A stretch of DNA of 10,193 bases, taken from the NCBI GenBank assembly GCA_028701645.1, contig JAQVQI010000020.1:1-10193 (forward strand), read 5' to 3'. The stretch is from Candidatus Shapirobacteria bacterium (GTDB lineage: Bacteria > Patescibacteriota > Microgenomatia > UBA12405). Of this stretch, positions 7,553 to 10,193 are shown piece by piece. The number at the start of each line of letters is the position of its first letter. Position 1 is the first letter of the stretch. Under the pieces are notes generated by a model. That model was not told the DNA's origin, searched no databases, and saw only the letters and a list, made by a program, of their open reading frames with translations. The position numbers and the translations under genes are program-made.

Positions 7553-8407
7553 GTGAAGTCTAAATTATCGTATTATTTTATCCCTCAAGAGAAAAACAAT
7601 TATCGTGCCCAGATTTTAAAGACAGGATTTTTATTATTTTTGGTTGGATTTTATTTAATAAATCAAGAAATCATAAAATTTGTTGGGGTAGTCAAACCGG
7701 GGGTTCTTGGTTATTCTTCAGAAATTACTGCTCAAAAGGTCTTAACTCAAACTAATCTTCAAAGACAAAATAATGGCTTACCAGCTCTCAAATATAGTTC
7801 GGTATTATCAAAATCGGCCACCGACAAAGCCAATGATATGTTTGCTCATAATTATTGGGCTCATACATCGCCAACCGGTACTACCCCTTGGGATTTTTTT
7901 AAAGAAGCTGGCTATCAATATACTGTTGCCGGTGAAAATTTAGCCAGAGATTTTTATGATACTGAATCTCTCATGGAAGGTTGGATGAATTCGCCTACTC
8001 ATAAAGCAAATATTGTCAACTCCAAGTATCAAGAAATTGGTATTGGTGTTGTCAACGGTACTCTTGGCGGCATCAAAACTACTCTTGTTGTTCAACATTT
8101 TGGACTTCCAGTTACTAGTATCGCTTCCCAACAAGAGACCCCCAAACAGCTTCAACCCGAAACAGTATCACTCCAAAATTCAAGAATTCTTTCAGAAGAA
8201 AAATCAAATTATATTAACCCTCTAACAATTAATAAAACTGTCGGGGCTATAATTTTTGTCCTTGTAATAGGTGTCCTTTTTATAGATGGTTATTTTACTC
8301 TAAAAGGTGGAATCAATCGGCTTACCGGGTCTAATATTAGTCATATTGGGTTTTTATTAATTATCTTTTTATTTATGCTCTATCAAAGACAAGGAGCTAT
8401 TTTTTAA
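7553..8407 (+). CDS. Membrane-anchored CAP-domain (SCP/PR1-like) protein
   Basis: The 284-residue protein has an N-terminal transmembrane helix (about 23-41), a short linker with KPGVLGYSSE, then a CAP domain (about 57-184). It ends with a Ser/Gln/Pro-rich spacer (185-228) and two further helices (about 229-247 and 263-278). CAP hallmarks are TNLQRQNNGLPAL, KANDMFAHNYWAHTSP, AGENLARDF, WMNSPTHKANI and the closing VQHFG. The conserved cleft residues H104, E128 and H150 are present. Bacterial CAP proteins are extracytoplasmic. Their activity is mostly unproven, and some bind lipids or metal ions. The CAP domain between membrane helices should face outward. A GTG start at 7553 is supported by TATACT six bases upstream. 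The gene follows VanZ by 14 bases and abuts the 87-residue membrane protein gene, which it probably carries on its transcript. Confidence 0.9.
   Translation: MKSKLSYYFIPQEKNNYRAQILKTGFLLFLVGFYLINQEIIKFVGVVKPGVLGYSSEITAQKVLTQTNLQRQNNGLPALKYSSVLSKSATDKANDMFAHNYWAHTSPTGTTPWDFFKEAGYQYTVAGENLARDFYDTESLMEGWMNSPTHKANIVNSKYQEIGIGVVNGTLGGIKTTLVVQHFGLPVTSIASQQETPKQLQPETVSLQNSRILSEEKSNYINPLTINKTVGAIIFVLVIGVLFIDGYFTLKGGINRLTGSNISHIGFLLIIFLFMLYQRQGAIF
8391..8396 (+). promoter_or_regulatory. Shine-Dalgarno sequence for the 8408 gene
   Basis: AAGGAG at 8391-8396 lies within the end of the CAP gene, 11 bases before the ATG at 8408. This is slightly long but acceptable spacing. It is the only clear Shine-Dalgarno I saw before a start in the window, and it sits in front of an operon-internal gene, in contrast to the promoter-proximal genes. 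Confidence 0.6.
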
Positions 8408-8671
8408 ATGATCATTCCAAAAGAAATAAAGCAAAAACCTCTCGAATATTTATTATTAGCATTAGTATTTTTGGTTGGTTTAGTTATTTATTTTTTTATT
8501 CCAATTAGTTCTCATGGACAAAGACTAGTTGTCTATTTTATGGCTGCTAGTTATTTTCTTTGGAGCATCATTCACCATTATCGCCGTGGCGACCTAAATT
8601 TATCAATAGTAGTCGAATATCTAGTCATGGCGTTAGTTGGGATTATTTTATTGTCGGTATCCTTATTTTAA
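8408..8671 (+). CDS. Small three-helix membrane protein of unknown function
   Basis: I do not recognise a family. The 87-residue protein has a short charged N-terminus (MIIPKEIKQK) and three hydrophobic segments at about 12-32, 39-56 and 66-86. Between the second and third is a basic loop, HHYRRGD (56-62). By the positive-inside rule this loop would be cytoplasmic, as would the N-terminus, which needs an irregular topology or a re-entrant helix. It starts immediately after the CAP gene stop (TAA then ATG) and has the AAGGAG site 11 bases upstream, so it is probably co-translated with the CAP protein and may work with it. Its last 9 bases overlap the end of trmD on the other strand. The well-placed start, ribosome-binding site and clean membrane profile support a real gene. 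Confidence 0.8.
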   Translation: MIIPKEIKQKPLEYLLLALVFLVGLVIYFFIPISSHGQRLVVYFMAASYFLWSIIHHYRRGDLNLSIVVEYLVMALVGIILLSVSLF

Positions 8672-9385
8672 ATATTTTTTTGTTTGTTCCATTTGCCATT
8701 CTTTTATTTTTTTTGGATCACCACTAATTAGCACTTCAGGCACTTTCATCCCCAAAAAATTTTGAGGTCTGGTGTACTGAGGGTATTCAATCGTTCTAAC
8801 AATTTTACCCCCAATCTCTTGTTCACTAAAACTTTCTATTTCACTCGAATTATCTTTTCCTAAGACTCCCGGTAGCAACCTTACTACGCTATCAATAATT
8901 ACCATAGAGGGTATTTCTCCGCCAGTCAATACATAGTTACCAATCGATATTTCCTCATCTACCATATAATCACTAACTCTTTGATCAAAACCTTCATAAT
9001 GTCCAGCCACTAACACTAAGTTTTCAAGTTTCGATAACTCTTCTGCTTTTTTTTGGTCAAATCTTTTTCCCCTCGCCGACATCATAATCACTCTTGTTTT
9101 AGCGATATCTCTTTTTGGTCGCTTATCTTCATTATTATTGAAAATTGAAAATTGAAAATTGAAAATATCATCCAATGCTTTATAAACAGGTTCTGGTTTA
9201 ATCAACATTCCTACTCCGCCACCGAAAGGTTTATCATCTACCGATCCGTAACTATCAATCGCCCAATCACGTAAGTTATGAATATTTAATTCAATTATTT
9301 TGTTTTTTACCGCCCTGGCTACGATACTTTCTTCAAAAGGGGACTCAAACATTTTTGGAAACAACGTCAATATATCAATTTTCAT
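8663..9385 (-). CDS. trmD: tRNA (guanine-N1)-methyltransferase TrmD
   Basis: TrmD uses S-adenosylmethionine to make m1G37 next to the anticodon, which prevents +1 frameshifting. It is a cytoplasmic SPOUT dimer with a trefoil knot. The 240 residues include MKIDILTLFPKMF, KPFGGGVGM (52-60), AGHYEGFDQRV (127-137), SIGNYVLTGGE (147-157), VVRLLPGVLG (167-176), EYPQYTRP (200-207) and the tRNA-binding C-terminal domain. Arg169 matches the catalytic Arg154 of the Haemophilus enzyme. The general base Asp169 of that enzyme (in DSF) is Glu184 here (ESF), and SIGD is SIGN. Between GGM and RVIMMSARG there are about 15 extra residues, of which 74-83 are encoded by a 4 x 7-bp tandem repeat. The gene stands alone here, without the usual rpsP, rimM or rplS neighbours in view. 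It converges with the 8408 gene (9-base overlap) and diverges from the glycosyltransferase. Confidence 0.96.
   Translation of the reverse strand: MKIDILTLFPKMFESPFEESIVARAVKNKIIELNIHNLRDWAIDSYGSVDDKPFGGGVGMLIKPEPVYKALDDIFNFQFSIFNNNEDKRPKRDIAKTRVIMMSARGKRFDQKKAEELSKLENLVLVAGHYEGFDQRVSDYMVDEEISIGNYVLTGGEIPSMVIIDSVVRLLPGVLGKDNSSEIESFSEQEIGGKIVRTIEYPQYTRPQNFLGMKVPEVLISGDPKKIKEWQMEQTKKYLK
9138..9165. repeat. Tandem repeat, four exact copies of TTGAAAA, inside trmD
   Basis: TTGAAAA occurs four times without a mismatch (9138-9144, 9145-9151, 9152-9158, 9159-9165). Read on the trmD strand it encodes residues 74-83 (IFNFQFSIFN), within an insertion that ordinary TrmD proteins lack. Because the unit is 7 bases, only changes by three units keep the frame. 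Confidence 0.95.
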
Positions 9386-9400
9386 TCCACTATTTTAACA
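9386..9400 (-). promoter_or_regulatory. Putative leaderless promoter of trmD with extended -10
   Basis: On the minus strand, TAAAAT (9397 down to 9392) preceded by TGT gives an extended -10, followed by AGTGGA and the ATG at 9385. The 6-base gap leaves no room for a leader unless transcription begins further upstream. The GGA next to the ATG is too close to act as a Shine-Dalgarno. Confidence 0.52.
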
Positions 9401-9408
9401 TTTTGGGT

Positions 9409-9422
9409 TATACTCAATCTAT
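9409..9422 (+). promoter_or_regulatory. Putative leaderless promoter of the glycosyltransferase gene
   Basis: TATACT at 9409-9414 lies 8 bases before the ATG at 9423, in the 37-base gap shared with divergent trmD. No Shine-Dalgarno is present. No -35 with 16-18 base spacing was found, and sequence upstream of -35 would lie within trmD. Confidence 0.5.
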
Positions 9423-10193
9423 ATGACAACAAAAAGCATCAAACCGACTGCTGTTATCATCATCCCCACCTACAACGAAGCCGAAAATATTGGCAAAATG
9501 ATTGAATATCTCAATACCAAAACCTTTGTCGATATTAAGGCTAAAAAAAACAATTTATCCCAAGATTGGCAAATGAAAATATTGGTTGTCGATGGAAATT
9601 CTCCTGATGGTACCGGAAAAATAGTTGATAAATTATCTAAAAAATATAGCAATACCTTTCTCTACACCGAAACCAGCAAAGACGGCATTGGAGCCGCCTA
9701 TTTAAAAGGGTTTCAATATGCCAAAGACAAACTTAAAGCTGATTTTGTTTTCGAATTTGACGGCGATTTTCAACATCCTCCAGAGTCTATCCCTGTAATG
9801 TTAAAGGCCATGGAAGCTGGTTATGATTATGTTATTGGATCACGAAAAATAAAAGGTGGCTCCAATCCAAAAGGTTGGGGTTTCAAACGAGTATTCTTTA
9901 GTGAGGTTGGTGGCTTTACTGCCCGTTTTATGATGTTTTTCCCTTTTAAGAACTTTTTCAAAGTGACCGACCCTACTACTGGTCTAAAAGTTACCCGCGT
10001 CAAAGGTTTTATCGACAAAATGGATTTAGATTGGAAGGGGAGTCGTCTTCTCACTAAAAGTTTTGGCTACAAACTTCAACTTTTATTTGAAACCCTAAAA
10101 ATGGGAGCCAAATTTAAAGAAATTCCTCTTCAGTTTCATGTCCGAAACGCTGGTGAATCAAAAATTGAAGCCAAAACTGCTAAAGATATTTTT
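9423..10193 (+). CDS. Glycosyltransferase family 2, dolichol/polyprenol-phosphate mannosyltransferase-like (3' truncated)
   Basis: The frame is open from the ATG at 9423 to the window edge (257 codons, no stop), so the 3' end is missing. It encodes a GT-A fold enzyme of the DPM1 type, which transfers a sugar from a nucleotide donor (in the named family GDP-mannose) to a polyprenyl phosphate at the inner face of the membrane. Motifs are AVIIIPTYNEAENI (10-23), VVDGNSPDGTG (55-65), DGIGAAYLKGF (87-97), the metal-binding DxD as D113-G-D115 followed by FQHPPE, VIGSR, DPTTGLK, and RNAGESKIEAK near the window edge. No transmembrane helix occurs up to the cut, but one or more may follow. In the nucleotide-binding loop the usual DDxSPDGT reads DGNSPDGT (Gly58). 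About 14 extra residues lie between the first strand and this loop (KAKKNNLSQDWQ). The donor and the final product (glycolipid, glycoprotein or polysaccharide) cannot be told. Confidence 0.92.
   Translation, partial: MTTKSIKPTAVIIIPTYNEAENIGKMIEYLNTKTFVDIKAKKNNLSQDWQMKILVVDGNSPDGTGKIVDKLSKKYSNTFLYTETSKDGIGAAYLKGFQYAKDKLKADFVFEFDGDFQHPPESIPVMLKAMEAGYDYVIGSRKIKGGSNPKGWGFKRVFFSEVGGFTARFMMFFPFKNFFKVTDPTTGLKVTRVKGFIDKMDLDWKGSRLLTKSFGYKLQLLFETLKMGAKFKEIPLQFHVRNAGESKIEAKTAKDIF

Noticed and set aside
7940..8225. Short open frames on both strands inside the CAP gene, and a minus-strand frame at 614-847
   Set aside because: They overlap conserved coding sequence of the CAP, recJ and aspS genes and look like frame shadows.
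9138..9165. Possible CRISPR repeats or start of an array
   Set aside because: The 7-bp units are directly adjacent with no spacers, and they lie in frame within trmD.
9470..10054. Two minus-strand open frames (9470-9652 and 9827-10054)
   Set aside because: They lie opposite the glycosyltransferase gene, whose motifs are clear, and they have no recognisable domain or start signal.
1..10193. Alternative genetic code (TGA as Gly, as in Gracilibacteria/SR1)
   Set aside because: TGA is the stop of the lamin-tail gene, directly at its basic tail, and conserved glycines in the enzymes use GGN codons.
1..10193. A defence system, prophage, toxin-antitoxin pair or mobile element
   Set aside because: Every substantial frame is accounted for by housekeeping or envelope genes; no nuclease, integrase, transposase or terminal repeats were found apart from the housekeeping RecJ.

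Overview
The window looks like a piece of a chromosome from an AT-rich, reduced-genome bacterium, most probably a member of the Patescibacteria (CPR), and perhaps of the Microgenomates side. This placement is an inference. It rests on extreme compactness, on the mix of housekeeping genes with small membrane-anchored surface proteins (lamin-tail-domain, VanZ-like, CAP-domain), and on a signal-anchored unknown protein of a kind I associate with that group. By the gene boundaries given here, only about 120 of 10193 bases lie outside genes, and there is no gene-free stretch over 300 bases; the longest gap is 37 bases. TGA ends one gene and is not read through in the others, so the code is the standard bacterial one. 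I saw no tRNA, rRNA, CRISPR array, insertion sequence or convincing intrinsic terminator.

Layout. Bases 1-785 hold the C-terminal part of the single-strand exonuclease RecJ. It is followed on the same strand by aspS (AspRS) and a membrane-anchored D-Ala-D-Ala carboxypeptidase whose start lies inside the aspS end. A converging gene (3473-4507, minus strand) encodes an unknown N-terminally anchored extracytoplasmic protein. It is transcribed divergently from gltX (GluRS). After gltX comes a plus-strand surface cluster: a two-domain lamin-tail surface protein, an overlapping VanZ-like membrane protein, a CAP-domain protein and an 87-residue membrane protein. trmD lies on the minus strand, its end overlapping the 87-residue gene. 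It diverges from a DPM1-like family 2 glycosyltransferase that runs off the right edge.

How the genes fit together. Two aminoacyl-tRNA synthetases and the tRNA m1G37 methyltransferase TrmD serve translation. The carboxypeptidase, lamin-tail, CAP and glycosyltransferase genes serve the cell envelope. No new multi-gene system is evident. The most informative pattern is in the promoters. All seven genes that have their own upstream gap carry a TATAAT-like hexamer (TAAAAT, TATACT or TACAAT) only 5-8 bases before the start codon, and none of them has a Shine-Dalgarno sequence. This points to leaderless transcription. By contrast, an operon-internal gene at 8408 is preceded by a clear AAGGAG. Two divergent gene pairs have such boxes back to back, and at 4510-4537 they form a perfect 10-base inverted repeat.

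Other points of interest are a four-copy 7-bp tandem repeat inserted within trmD, substitutions at normally conserved residues of TrmD, AspRS and the glycosyltransferase, and an AspRS residue suggesting a non-discriminating enzyme.
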